NCBI GenBank assembly: GCA_030150265.1
Contig: JASLGG010000003.1
Location: 1 to 64,000, forward strand
DNA length: 64,000 bases
Direction of reading: 5' to 3'
Source of the DNA: Protaetiibacter sp.
GTDB taxonomy: Bacteria > Actinomycetota > Actinomycetes > Actinomycetales > Microbacteriaceae
Positions 16,929 to 23,929 of this stretch are shown here, one piece after another. Each line of letters begins with the position of its first letter. The stretch's first letter is position 1. The translations under genes and the position numbers were made by a program. Below the pieces are notes generated by a model. It was not told the origin of the DNA. It did not search any database and saw only the letters and a program-made list of their open reading frames with translations.

Positions 16929-17507
16929 ATGAGCGAGCCGATCCGGATCGTCGGGGTGAGCGGCAGCCCCACCGACCCCTCCCGCACGACGGCGCTCGTG
17001 CGCCGCGTGACCGAGGCGTTCGCCGAGCGGCTGGGCGGCGAGGCGCAGGTCATCGAGCTCGCGACGGTGCTGCCCGCGCTGGCGACGGGTGGCGGCCCCG
17101 CCGGCCTCGGGCCGGAGGCCCGCGAGGCGCTCGACCTCGTGGAGGGGGCGGATGCGCTCGTCGTAGGCTCACCCGCCTACCGCGCCACCTACTCCGGCCT
17201 GTTCAAGCTGTTCTTCGACTACGTCGGCCAGTACGCCCTCGTCGACACCCCCGTGGTGCTCACCGCCACCGGCGGCTCCGACCGTCACGCCCTGCTCGTG
17301 GAGCACCAGATGCGGCCGCTCTTCGGCTTCTTCCAGGCGCTCACCCTGCCGCTCGGCATCTTCGCCAACGAGCGCGACTTCACCGACTACCGCGTCTCCT
17401 CCCCCGAGCTCGACGAGCGCATCGAGACGGCGCTCTCGCGCGCGCTGCCGCTCGTGCGCGGGCAGCTCGCGGCGAACGCGGGGGTGCGGGAGGCGGTGGG
17501 GGCATAG
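16929..17507 (+). CDS. NADPH-dependent FMN reductase
   Basis: This 192-residue flavodoxin-like protein has the FMN-phosphate loop GVSGSPTDPSRT near the N terminus and the GSPAYRATYSGLFKLFFDYVGQ segment, typical of MsuE/SsuE-type NAD(P)H:FMN reductases. It would supply reduced flavin to two-component monooxygenases or reduce other electron acceptors. I chose ATG 16929, since GGGAAGG lies six bases upstream; another ATG at 16923 has no site. The convergent siderophore-interacting protein gene ends five bases downstream. No monooxygenase partner is adjacent. Confidence 0.88.
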   Translation: MSEPIRIVGVSGSPTDPSRTTALVRRVTEAFAERLGGEAQVIELATVLPALATGGGPAGLGPEAREALDLVEGADALVVGSPAYRATYSGLFKLFFDYVGQYALVDTPVVLTATGGSDRHALLVEHQMRPLFGFFQALTLPLGIFANERDFTDYRVSSPELDERIETALSRALPLVRGQLAANAGVREAVGA

Positions 17508-17512
17508 CTCGG

Positions 17513-18310
17513 CTATGCGCGCCCGGCGCGCCAGTACCCGACGAAGTCGATGCGACCCTTCGGCACGCCCCGCTCCTGCACGAGCCAGCGGCGCAGGCCG
17601 GTGGCGAGCGCCTGCTCGCCGACGAGGTAGGCGGAGAACGGGTCGGCGGGCAGCGACGCCTCCTCGCGCACCACCTCGAGGGCGTGCGCGCCCGGCTTCA
17701 CGCCTCGCGGGCGCACGAGCCAGCGCACCTCCACCCCCTCGGGCGCCCCGTGCGGCTGGGCGTCAGCGGCATCCGGGATCTCGATGCAGGCGATGCCGCG
17801 GTGGTGGCGCGGCATCGAGCGCAGGATGCCGAGCACCGCCGGCAGGCCGGTCTCGTCGGCGACGAGCAAGTGGCGCTCGATGCCCTCACGCAGGCCGTAG
17901 CCGACGCCCTGGTCGATGATCGCGAGGCGATCGCCGGGGCTCGCGGCGCATGCCCAGGGCGCCGCAACGCCCTGGTCGCCGTGCACGACGAAGTCGATGT
18001 CGAGCTCGCGGGCGTCGCGACGCAGCCCGCGCACGGTGTAGTTGCGCATCACGGGGCGGGCGCCGGGCGGCATCCGCAGGAAGGAGAGGTAGCCGCGCAT
18101 GTCGACGCGACGCGGCAGGCGTCCGAGCGCCTCGGCGTGCTCGGGGCGCGGCAGGAACATCCGGAACCACTGGTCGAAGCCGCGGTCGGGGAAGGCCGCG
18201 AGATCGCCGCCGGCCGCGGTCACCCGCACCAGGTGCGGCGTCACCTGCTCGCGACGCACCACCTCGAGCAGCGCGTGCGCGTCGTGCCGTCTGGCGTCGC
18301 GGAAGCTCAC
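17513..18310 (-). CDS. Siderophore-interacting protein (FAD-dependent ferric-siderophore reductase)
   Basis: The 265-residue cytoplasmic protein belongs to the ViuB/SIP family that releases iron from imported ferric siderophores using FAD and NAD(P)H. The N-terminal FAD-binding part is seen as RNYTVRGLRRDARELDIDFVVHGDQGVAAPWA, and the C-terminal part has LLVADETGLPAVLGILRSMP and AYLVGEQ. GTG 18310 follows GGAGGGGTC. A near-perfect iron box lies just upstream, so the gene should be switched on under iron limitation. No siderophore importer or biosynthesis gene is adjacent. Confidence 0.92.
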   Translation of the reverse strand: MSFRDARRHDAHALLEVVRREQVTPHLVRVTAAGGDLAAFPDRGFDQWFRMFLPRPEHAEALGRLPRRVDMRGYLSFLRMPPGARPVMRNYTVRGLRRDARELDIDFVVHGDQGVAAPWACAASPGDRLAIIDQGVGYGLREGIERHLLVADETGLPAVLGILRSMPRHHRGIACIEIPDAADAQPHGAPEGVEVRWLVRPRGVKPGAHALEVVREEASLPADPFSAYLVGEQALATGLRRWLVQERGVPKGRIDFVGYWRAGRA

Positions 18311-18331
18311 GACCCCTCCGATCGATTCAAG

Positions 18332-18350
18332 TTAGGTAAGACTAACCTAA
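18332..18350. promoter_or_regulatory. Iron box (DtxR/IdeR/DmdR operator)
   Basis: TTAGGTAAGACTAACCTAA is a 19-base near-palindrome that matches the actinobacterial iron-box consensus TTAGGTTAGGCTCACCTAA at 16 of 19 positions. It lies 22 bases upstream of the siderophore-interacting protein start and overlaps the expected promoter. Confidence 0.93.
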
Positions 18351-18361
18351 TCGCGCAGAGG

Positions 18362-18607
18362 CTACGCGGATGCGCCCTCCGGGCAGTAGAGGATCGTGCG
18401 CCCGTCGGCGAGCCCCTTCTCATGCCAGGACATGGGCGCACCGCACAGCGGGCATCCGCGCTCGCTCGGCGCGACGGGCTCCGGCTGGTCGTAGGGACCG
18501 AGCGGCGGCGGCCCGATATAGGGGAACAGGCGCCGGTTGAGCCGGTTGAAGAAGCCGTGCCCCGCGGCGAAGTCGTTCTCCGGGACGTGGTCCTTCTTTC
18601 GTGCCAT
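18362..18607 (-). CDS. Small zinc-ribbon-like protein divergent from OhrR-type regulator
   Basis: The 81-residue protein has an N-terminal basic stretch (MARKKDHVPENDFAAGHG), a hydrophobic-aromatic segment (RRLFPYIGPPPLGPYD) and a C-terminal CPLCGAPMSWHE...YCP motif that could bind zinc. No named family is recognised. I start at ATG 18607 because TACACT (18620-18615) lies seven bases upstream; ATG 18613 is an alternative. The promoter overlaps the ATTAGT-ACTAAT palindrome, so it is probably controlled by the adjacent OhrR-like regulator. The divergent arrangement makes it a candidate member of the peroxide-response unit. Confidence 0.65.
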   Translation of the reverse strand: MARKKDHVPENDFAAGHGFFNRLNRRLFPYIGPPPLGPYDQPEPVAPSERGCPLCGAPMSWHEKGLADGRTILYCPEGASA

Positions 18608-18611
18608 AACC

Positions 18612-18625
18612 ATTAGTGTACTAAT
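18612..18625. promoter_or_regulatory. MarR/OhrR-type palindrome between divergent genes
   Basis: ATTAGT-GT-ACTAAT is a 14-base perfect-arm palindrome located between the small zinc-ribbon-like gene and the OhrR-like regulator, covering the former's -10. MarR-family proteins usually bind such AT-rich dyads near their own promoter, so autoregulation is likely. Confidence 0.65.
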
Positions 18626-18645
18626 CATTCGCGTAGCATGTGGTC

Positions 18646-19083
18646 ATGGCCACAGGATCGCCCGACATGCTCGCGCTCGAGAACCAGGTCTGCTTCGCCC
18701 TCGCCGTGGCGTCGCGCAGCGTCAACGCCGTGTACCGCCCGCTGCTCGAACCGCTCGGCCTCACGCATCCGCAGTACCTCGTGATGCTCGCCCTCTGGGA
18801 GCGGAGCCCGCGCTCGGTGCGCGACCTCGGCGAGGAGCTGCGCCTCGACCCCGCCACCCTCTCGCCGCTCCTGAAGCGGCTCGAGGCGGTCGGCTACGTC
18901 TCCCGGCAGCGCAGCGCGGGCGACGAGCGCGTGCTCGAGATCGCCACGACCGCGCGGGGCGCGGCCCTGCGCGCGGAGGCGGAGAGCATCCCGCCGCACA
19001 TCGTCGACCGGCTCGGGATGAGCCTCGGCGAGCTCGAGGCGCTGCGGGGCGCCCTGCACCGGGTGATCGACGCGGCACGGTAG
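18646..19083 (+). CDS. MarR-family regulator, OhrR-like
   Basis: This is a 145-residue winged-helix repressor. The N terminus (LENQVCFALAVASRSVNAVYRPLLEPLGLTHPQYLVML) closely follows organic-hydroperoxide sensor OhrR, including the reactive cysteine C16 in the VCF context and the PQYL stretch. The wing has RRL-like ...RQRSAGDERVLEI. The protein would sense organic peroxides through C16 oxidation and release its operator. ATG 18646 is preceded by TAGCAT (18634-18639) and six bases, a leaderless layout. Unlike typical loci, no ohr peroxidase gene lies next to it. Confidence 0.85.
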   Translation: MATGSPDMLALENQVCFALAVASRSVNAVYRPLLEPLGLTHPQYLVMLALWERSPRSVRDLGEELRLDPATLSPLLKRLEAVGYVSRQRSAGDERVLEIATTARGAALRAEAESIPPHIVDRLGMSLGELEALRGALHRVIDAAR

Positions 19084-19162
19084 TCACCCCGGCGCGTCCG
19101 CGGCATCCGGCCCGCTCCCACAGAGCCTTCCGGCGGCACATTACTCGGTCGTATTGCAATGA

Positions 19163-19190
19163 TGTGTGACACACAGTATGGTGTGACACA
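19163..19190. promoter_or_regulatory. PadR promoter and paired TGTG-N-CACA operators
   Basis: Two short dyads, TGTGTGACACACA (19163-19175) and TGTGACACA (19182-19190), flank the -10 TATGGT (19177-19182); TTGCAA (19154-19159) is a -35 with a 17-base spacer. The right dyad ends on the first base of the padR start codon, so a repressor bound there would block the whole leaderless promoter. Autoregulation by PadR is inferred. Confidence 0.65.
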
Positions 19191-19525
19191 TGTACGACGA
19201 CGAGGTGCTCGCCACCCACCTGCAGGAGCTGCGGCGCGGCACCATCGTGCTCGCCTGCCTGCTGCTGCTCGCACGGCCCGACTACGGGTACGCGCTCATC
19301 GAGGCGCTCGAGGCGCGGGGCTTCGCCACCGACGCCAACACCCTCTATCCCCTGCTGCGCCGGCTCGAGAAGCAGGGCCTCCTGGTGTCGGAATGGGACA
19401 CCGCCGAGGCCCGGCCGCGGAAGTTCTACCGCACGAGCGACGACGGCGCGGCCCTCGCCGAGCGGCTCACCGCCGAGTGGCGCCAGCTCGACACCGCATT
19501 CGACACCCTGAAGGAACCGCGATGA
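19190..19525 (+). CDS. PadR-family transcriptional regulator
   Basis: This 111-residue winged-helix protein has the PadR pattern (TIVLACLLLLARPDYGYALIEALEARGF, LYPLLRRLEKQGLL, RKFYRTSDDGAAL). It is the short form without a C-terminal helical extension. The ATG lies seven bases after the -10, so the message is probably leaderless, and the proposed operator overlaps the start. The gene is translationally coupled (ATGA at 19522-19525) to the following membrane protein, the usual arrangement in which PadR controls that partner. Confidence 0.88.
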   Translation: MYDDEVLATHLQELRRGTIVLACLLLLARPDYGYALIEALEARGFATDANTLYPLLRRLEKQGLLVSEWDTAEARPRKFYRTSDDGAALAERLTAEWRQLDTAFDTLKEPR

Positions 19526-20481
19526 ACACCGCCACCCCCTCCCCGACCCTCACCGACCGCTACGTCGCCGCCGTGGTGCGCGGCGTGCCGCAGAAGCAGC
19601 GCGCCGACATCGAGCGCGAGCTGCGCACCGCACTCGCCGACGCGATCGACGACCGGATGGCCGCCGGCGCGGACGCGAAGAAGGCCGAGCACGACGCGGT
19701 GCTCGAGTTCGGCGATCCCATCGTGCTCGCCGCCGGCTACGCGGGAAGCCCGCTGCATCTCATCGGCCCCGTGCACTACGCCGACTGGAAGCGGCTGCTC
19801 ACGATCCTCGAGTTCATCGTGGTGCCGATCGTCGTGGCGGTGCTCGCGATCGTCAGCGTCGTCAAGGGCGAGAGCTTCGGCGCGGCGATCGGCGGCGCGA
19901 TCTGGACCGCGATCGTCGTCGGCACCCAGCTCGCCTTCTGGGTGACCGCGATGTTCGCGATGATCGAGCGGATGCCGAGCACGCGCGACAGGCGGCTGAT
20001 GACGTGGACGCCCGACATGCTTCCCGACACCTCGTCGCAGCTCACGAGCCGTACCGAGTTCATCGTCGAGACGAGCTTCGGCGCCCTCGTCGCGACGGCC
20101 TTCCTTCTCTCGCCGTTCGTGAGTCCGTTCGCGGATGCGCAGGGCGCCCCGATCCCGTTCTTCGACCCCTGGCTGTGGCAGACCGGCCTCCTGGCCGTGC
20201 TCATGGCCGCGCTCGTGCTGCAGATCGGCGCCAACGCGATCAAACTGCGCGGACGCTGGACGCTCCCCCTCGCGGCCGGTGCGACCCTGGTCGACCTCGC
20301 GGGCGCGGCCGTGCTGATCGTGCTCGGCGCCACGAGCCACGTGCTCAACCCGGCTTTCGTCACGGCGGCCGGATGGGCCGAGGGCGTCATCCCCGTCGTC
20401 AACGTGTGCGTCATCGGCGTCGGCGTGCTCGCGGTGGCCACCTCGGCCTGGGAGAACTTCCGCTCCGTCCGCCGGGTCTGA
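19522..20481 (+). CDS. Membrane protein with N-terminal HAAS-like signalling domain
   Basis: The 319-residue protein starts with a short alpha-helical cytoplasmic segment (DRYVAAVVRGVPQKQRADIERELRTALADAIDDRM), the HAAS/permease-prefix type, followed by about six membrane helices. Such proteins occur in two-gene units with PadR regulators and are thought to act as membrane sensors or efflux-related partners. The substrate is unknown. The start overlaps the padR stop by four bases. The membrane part has no ATPase or known transporter motif. Confidence 0.8.
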   Translation: MNTATPSPTLTDRYVAAVVRGVPQKQRADIERELRTALADAIDDRMAAGADAKKAEHDAVLEFGDPIVLAAGYAGSPLHLIGPVHYADWKRLLTILEFIVVPIVVAVLAIVSVVKGESFGAAIGGAIWTAIVVGTQLAFWVTAMFAMIERMPSTRDRRLMTWTPDMLPDTSSQLTSRTEFIVETSFGALVATAFLLSPFVSPFADAQGAPIPFFDPWLWQTGLLAVLMAALVLQIGANAIKLRGRWTLPLAAGATLVDLAGAAVLIVLGATSHVLNPAFVTAAGWAEGVIPVVNVCVIGVGVLAVATSAWENFRSVRRV

Positions 20482-20486
20482 CCGGA

Positions 20487-20502
20487 CCGCGCGGCGGCGC
20501 GG
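20487..20502 (+). terminator. Candidate hairpin terminator after the padR operon
   Basis: CCGCGC (20487-20492) and GCGCGG (20497-20502) form a six-base perfect stem with a GGCG loop, starting six bases after the membrane-protein stop. A pyrimidine-rich stretch follows but no clean U tract, so it is tentative. Confidence 0.35.
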
Positions 20503-20629
20503 TGCGACCTCGTCTTCTCCTTCACATTCCACAACTCGGCGGCTTCTCCACTGATCGGCCGACACCCCTGCGGATGCCGCCCCGCCCTGGCTAGCGTGGG
20601 GCGCAGCCGGCAGAATGGAGGAGATGTTC

Positions 20630-20926
20630 ATGTCGATCGAGGTGCTCACCACACTCGGCAGCTTCGCCGGGCTGCTGGTGGCGGTCGTCACCGGGTTCGG
20701 CTGGGTGATCCGCCGCAATGACGCGCAGCTGCAGCACGCGACGGGTCGGCTGGAGGGCCGGATCGACCGGTTGGAGAGTCGGCTCGACGAGCGCATCGAT
20801 CGACTGGCCGACCAGGTCGATCGGCTGGCCGACCGGGTCGACGAACTCGGTCGCGAGGTCACCGAGGTGAAGATCGCGGTCGCCCGGCTCGAGGGGCCGC
20901 TGCCCCGGTTGATCGCGGCGCGCTGA
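20630..20926 (+). CDS. Small membrane-anchored coiled-coil protein
   Basis: The 98-residue protein has one N-terminal membrane helix (about 8-27, LGSFAGLLVAVVTGFGWVI) followed by a long coiled coil with regular heptads (RLEGRIDRLESRLDERIDRLADQVDRLADRVDELGREV). I choose ATG 20630 since GGAGGAG ends six bases upstream; ATG 20624 and 20615 are in frame. No domain is recognised; it could be a scaffold or tether. It stands alone, convergent with the lactate dehydrogenase gene. Confidence 0.72.
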   Translation: MSIEVLTTLGSFAGLLVAVVTGFGWVIRRNDAQLQHATGRLEGRIDRLESRLDERIDRLADQVDRLADRVDELGREVTEVKIAVARLEGPLPRLIAAR

Positions 20927-20938
20927 GCCCGACGCGCT

Positions 20939-20952
20939 CAGCCCGCGGGCTG
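20939..20952. terminator. GC-rich palindrome between convergent genes
   Basis: CAGCCCGCGGGCTG is a 14-base perfect palindrome in the 33-base gap between the coiled-coil gene and the lactate dehydrogenase gene. It could terminate transcription in both directions, but it lacks a U tract. Confidence 0.35.
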
Positions 20953-20959
20953 CATCAGC

Positions 20960-22210
20960 TCATCCGGCAGAAGCGGCGCGGGCACGGGGCACGAGGCGCT
21001 CGAGCTGCGTCACGTGGGTGGGCTCGAGCTCGGCGAGCGATGAGGCGCCCAGTAGCTTCATGGTGCGCACGAGCTCGCCCGTGAGGATCTCGATCGTGCG
21101 GTCGACACCCGCCCGGCCGCCCGCCATCAGCCCGTAGAGGTAGGCCCGGCCGATCATGGTGAACCGTGCACCGAGCGCCACCGACGCCACGATGTCGGCA
21201 CCGTTCATGATGCCCGTGTCGACGCCGATCTCGACGTCCGCGCCCACCTCGCGCACGACATCCGGCAGCAGGTGGAACGGGATGGGCGCGCGGTCGAGCT
21301 GACGGCCGCCGTGGTTCGACAGCACGATGCCGTCGACGCCGCGCGTCGCGAGGGCCTTCGCGTCCTCGACGCTCTGCACCCCCTTGATCACGATCCTGCC
21401 CGGCCACATGCCCCGGATGACGTCGAGGTCGGCGAACGAGATGGTCGGGTCCATGGCCGCGTCGAGCAGCTCGCCCACCGTGCCCCCGGTGGTCGAGAGG
21501 GAGGCGAACTCGAGCTTCGGGGTCGTGAGGAAGTCGAACCACCACCACGGCCGCGGGATCGCGTTGACGATCGTGCCGAGCGTCAGCTGCGGCGGGATCG
21601 AGAAGCCGTTGCGCTTGTCCCGCAGCCGGGCGCCCGCGACGGGGGTGTCGACCGTGAAGTGCAGGGTGTCGAAGCCCGCCGCGGCGGCGCGCTCGACGAG
21701 GCCGTACGAGATCTCGCGGTCGCGCATCACGTACAGCTGGAACCAGTTGCGCCCGTCGGGGTTCGCGGCCTTCACATCCTCGATCGAGGTCGTGCCGAGC
21801 GTGGAGAGCGTGAACGGGATGCCGGCCGCGCCCGCCGCGCCCGCCCCCGCGATCTCGCCCTCGGTCTGCATGAGCCGCGTGAAGCCGGTCGGGGCGATCG
21901 CGAACGGGAACGCGCTCGGGCCGCCGAGGATCGTCGAGCTCGTGTCGACGTCGGCGGCGGGGCGCAGGATGCGGGGACTGAACTCGACGTCCTCGAACGC
22001 CTGACGGGCGCGCGCGAGCGAGAGCTCGCCCTCGGCCGCGCCATCCGTGTAGTCGAAGGCGGCCTTCGGGGTGCGGCGCTTCGCGATGTCGCGCAGGTCG
22101 GAGATCGTGAGCGCCTTCGCGAGGCGTCGGCGGCGCGCGTTGAGGTCCGGGGTCTTGAACCGCATGAGCTCGAAGACCTCGGCGGGGCGGGGGAACTGGC
22201 GCTTGACCAT
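20960..22210 (-). CDS. lldD: FMN-dependent alpha-hydroxy-acid dehydrogenase (L-lactate dehydrogenase type)
   Basis: This 416-residue FMN enzyme would oxidise L-lactate (or another alpha-hydroxy acid) to a 2-keto acid and feed electrons to the respiratory chain. It has the family's catalytic and flavin residues: Y54 in FDYTDGAAEGE, Y160 in WFQLYV, the base H300 and R303 in LSNHGGRQLD, and DTGIMNGADIVASVALGA near the C terminus. The length and RPWWWFDFLTT insertion fit actinobacterial LldD. ATG 22210 follows GGAAGGTGACC. The GntR gene ends five bases upstream, so the pair is an operon. Confidence 0.85.
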   Translation of the reverse strand: MVKRQFPRPAEVFELMRFKTPDLNARRRRLAKALTISDLRDIAKRRTPKAAFDYTDGAAEGELSLARARQAFEDVEFSPRILRPAADVDTSSTILGGPSAFPFAIAPTGFTRLMQTEGEIAGAGAAGAAGIPFTLSTLGTTSIEDVKAANPDGRNWFQLYVMRDREISYGLVERAAAAGFDTLHFTVDTPVAGARLRDKRNGFSIPPQLTLGTIVNAIPRPWWWFDFLTTPKLEFASLSTTGGTVGELLDAAMDPTISFADLDVIRGMWPGRIVIKGVQSVEDAKALATRGVDGIVLSNHGGRQLDRAPIPFHLLPDVVREVGADVEIGVDTGIMNGADIVASVALGARFTMIGRAYLYGLMAGGRAGVDRTIEILTGELVRTMKLLGASSLAELEPTHVTQLERLVPRARAASAG

Positions 22211-22215
22211 GGCGG

Positions 22216-22896
22216 TCACCTTCCGTGCGGGGCGCCCGCGGTGCGCGGATGCTGGGAGTCGTAGTGCGCGAGCAGCCGGTCGCGCGAGGAGAGCACGTGC
22301 TCGCGGGCGAGCCGGGCGGCGGCGCTCGGGTCGCCCGCGGCGATCGCGTCGAGGATGTCTCCGTGCTCGGCTGCCACCTCCCCCGTCGACCGCAGCCGGT
22401 GCGCGTCGACCTGCGCGATGCCGAGCTCGATCTCGCCCATGAGCAGCCCGTGCAGTCGCGGCAGGCGGGTCGACGGCGCGCCCTGCACGAGGGCCCGGTG
22501 GAAGGCGATGTCGGGAGCCGAGTAGGAGGCGTCGGCGGGCAGGGCGAGGAGCGCGTCGTGGGCGGCCCGCGCGGCATCCGGGACGACACCGGTGGCGGCG
22601 AGCAGCTCGACCGCGGCGGACTCGACGGCGGCGCGGGCGGCGTAGAGGTCGGCGAGGTCGGCGCGATCGAGGTGGTGCACGCGGGCCGCGTGGTGGGGCT
22701 CGCGGGTCAGCAGGCTGTCGGCGACGAGCCGGTCGATCGCGATCCGCGCGGTGGGGCGGGCGACGCCGAAGCGCGTGGAGACGAGCGCCTCGGTGACCGT
22801 GGTGCCCGGGGCGAGCTCGCCGCCGAGGATGGCGGCGCGCAGGGCGGCGACCACCGCATCCGGACGCACCGCCGCCGTGCCCTGCTCCACCGCCAT
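22216..22896 (-). CDS. GntR-family regulator, FadR subfamily
   Basis: This 226-residue regulator has an N-terminal winged helix (ALRAAILGGELAPGTTVTEALVSTRFGVARPTARIAIDRL) and a C-terminal FadR-type helical ligand domain (ADLADLYAARAAVESAAVELLA; DIAFHRALVQ). It probably controls lldD, which follows five bases later, with lactate or a relative as effector; that is inference from LldR-like systems. No ribosome binding site precedes ATG 22896; TATTGT (22911-22906) lies nine bases upstream. Two operator copies sit directly before the start. Confidence 0.85.
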   Translation of the reverse strand: MAVEQGTAAVRPDAVVAALRAAILGGELAPGTTVTEALVSTRFGVARPTARIAIDRLVADSLLTREPHHAARVHHLDRADLADLYAARAAVESAAVELLAATGVVPDAARAAHDALLALPADASYSAPDIAFHRALVQGAPSTRLPRLHGLLMGEIELGIAQVDAHRLRSTGEVAAEHGDILDAIAAGDPSAAARLAREHVLSSRDRLLAHYDSQHPRTAGAPHGR

Positions 22897-22897
22897 G

Positions 22898-22928
22898 ATT
22901 GTCAGACAATAGCAGATTGCCTGACAAT
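22898..22928. promoter_or_regulatory. Two GntR/FadR-type operator sites
   Basis: ATTGTCAGACAAT (22898-22910) is a perfect match to the FadR-subfamily consensus TNGTNNNACNA in a 13-base dyad. ATTGCCTGACAAT (22916-22928) is a near copy 18 bases away. Both lie just upstream of the regulator's start, covering its promoter, so cooperative autoregulation of gntR-lldD is likely. Confidence 0.8.
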
Positions 22929-22951
22929 CTCCCGAGCAGAGAGGAGGCGCG

Positions 22952-23929
22952 TCACTCCCAGCGAGAGGCGCGGTAGTCGGCGGTGATGCGGCGCACGGTG
23001 CCCGAACGCCCGCGCACCACGATCGACTCGGTGCGGATGACGGGGCCGCGCTTGCGCACGCCGGCGAGCAGCGCGCCGTCGGTCACCCCCGTCGCCACGA
23101 AGAAGGTGTTCTCGCCGCGCACCAGGTCGTCCGCCTCGTAGACGTGGTCGAAGAGCAGCCCGGCCGCGGCCCCGTGCTCGCGCTCCTGCTCGTCGCGCGG
23201 CGCGAGCCGCCCCTGGATGAGGCCCCCGAGCGCCTTCACCGCGCACGCCGTCGCGACGCCCTCGGGGCTGCCGCCGATGCCGACGCACATGTCGAGGTCG
23301 CCGTCGAGCGAGGCGGCCGCGATGCCGCCGCCCACGTCGCCGTCGAGCAGCAGCCGCACCCCGGCGCCCGCCGCGCGGATGTCGGCCACGAGCCCCTCGT
23401 GCCGCGGACGGTCGAGCACGCCCACCGCGAGGTCGGCCACCCGTTTGCCCGACGCCTTCGCGAGCGCCCGCAGGTTGTCGCTGATCGGACGTCGGATGTC
23501 GACCACGCCGACCCCCGCCGCCCCCGTCACGATCTTGTCCATGTAGAACACGCTCGAGGCCTCGAGCATCGTGCCGCGGTCGGATGCCGCGATCATCGAG
23601 ATCGCGTTCGGCCGGCCCGCCGCGGTGAGCGAGGTGCCGTCGATCGGGTCGACCGCGATGTCGCACTCGGGGCCATCGCCCGTTCCGACGACCTCGCCGT
23701 TGAACAGCATCGGGGCGCGGTCCTTCTCCCCCTCGCCGATCACGACGGTGCCGCGGAACGCGACCGTGCCGAGGAATGCGCGCATGGCATCCACCGCCGC
23801 GCCGTCGGCGGCGTTCTTGTCACCGAGACCGACGAAGGCGGATGCGCGGATGGCCGCCGCCTCCGTCGCACGCACGAGCTCGAGCGCGAGGTTGCGGTCG
23901 GGCACCGCCGTGCCGAGCACGAAGCTCAC
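22952..23929 (-). CDS. glpX: Class II fructose-1,6-bisphosphatase
   Basis: This 325-residue enzyme dephosphorylates fructose 1,6-bisphosphate in gluconeogenesis. Class II motifs are all visible: VGLGDKNAADGAAV (33-46), IGEGEKD (64-70), DPIDGTSLTAAG (94-105) and FFVATGVTDGALLAG near the C terminus. It starts with GTG 23929 whose last bases form GTGA with the pckG stop, so translation is coupled to PEP carboxykinase. This pairing brings the two irreversible gluconeogenic steps into one operon. Confidence 0.95.
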   Translation of the reverse strand: MSFVLGTAVPDRNLALELVRATEAAAIRASAFVGLGDKNAADGAAVDAMRAFLGTVAFRGTVVIGEGEKDRAPMLFNGEVVGTGDGPECDIAVDPIDGTSLTAAGRPNAISMIAASDRGTMLEASSVFYMDKIVTGAAGVGVVDIRRPISDNLRALAKASGKRVADLAVGVLDRPRHEGLVADIRAAGAGVRLLLDGDVGGGIAAASLDGDLDMCVGIGGSPEGVATACAVKALGGLIQGRLAPRDEQEREHGAAAGLLFDHVYEADDLVRGENTFFVATGVTDGALLAGVRKRGPVIRTESIVVRGRSGTVRRITADYRASRWE

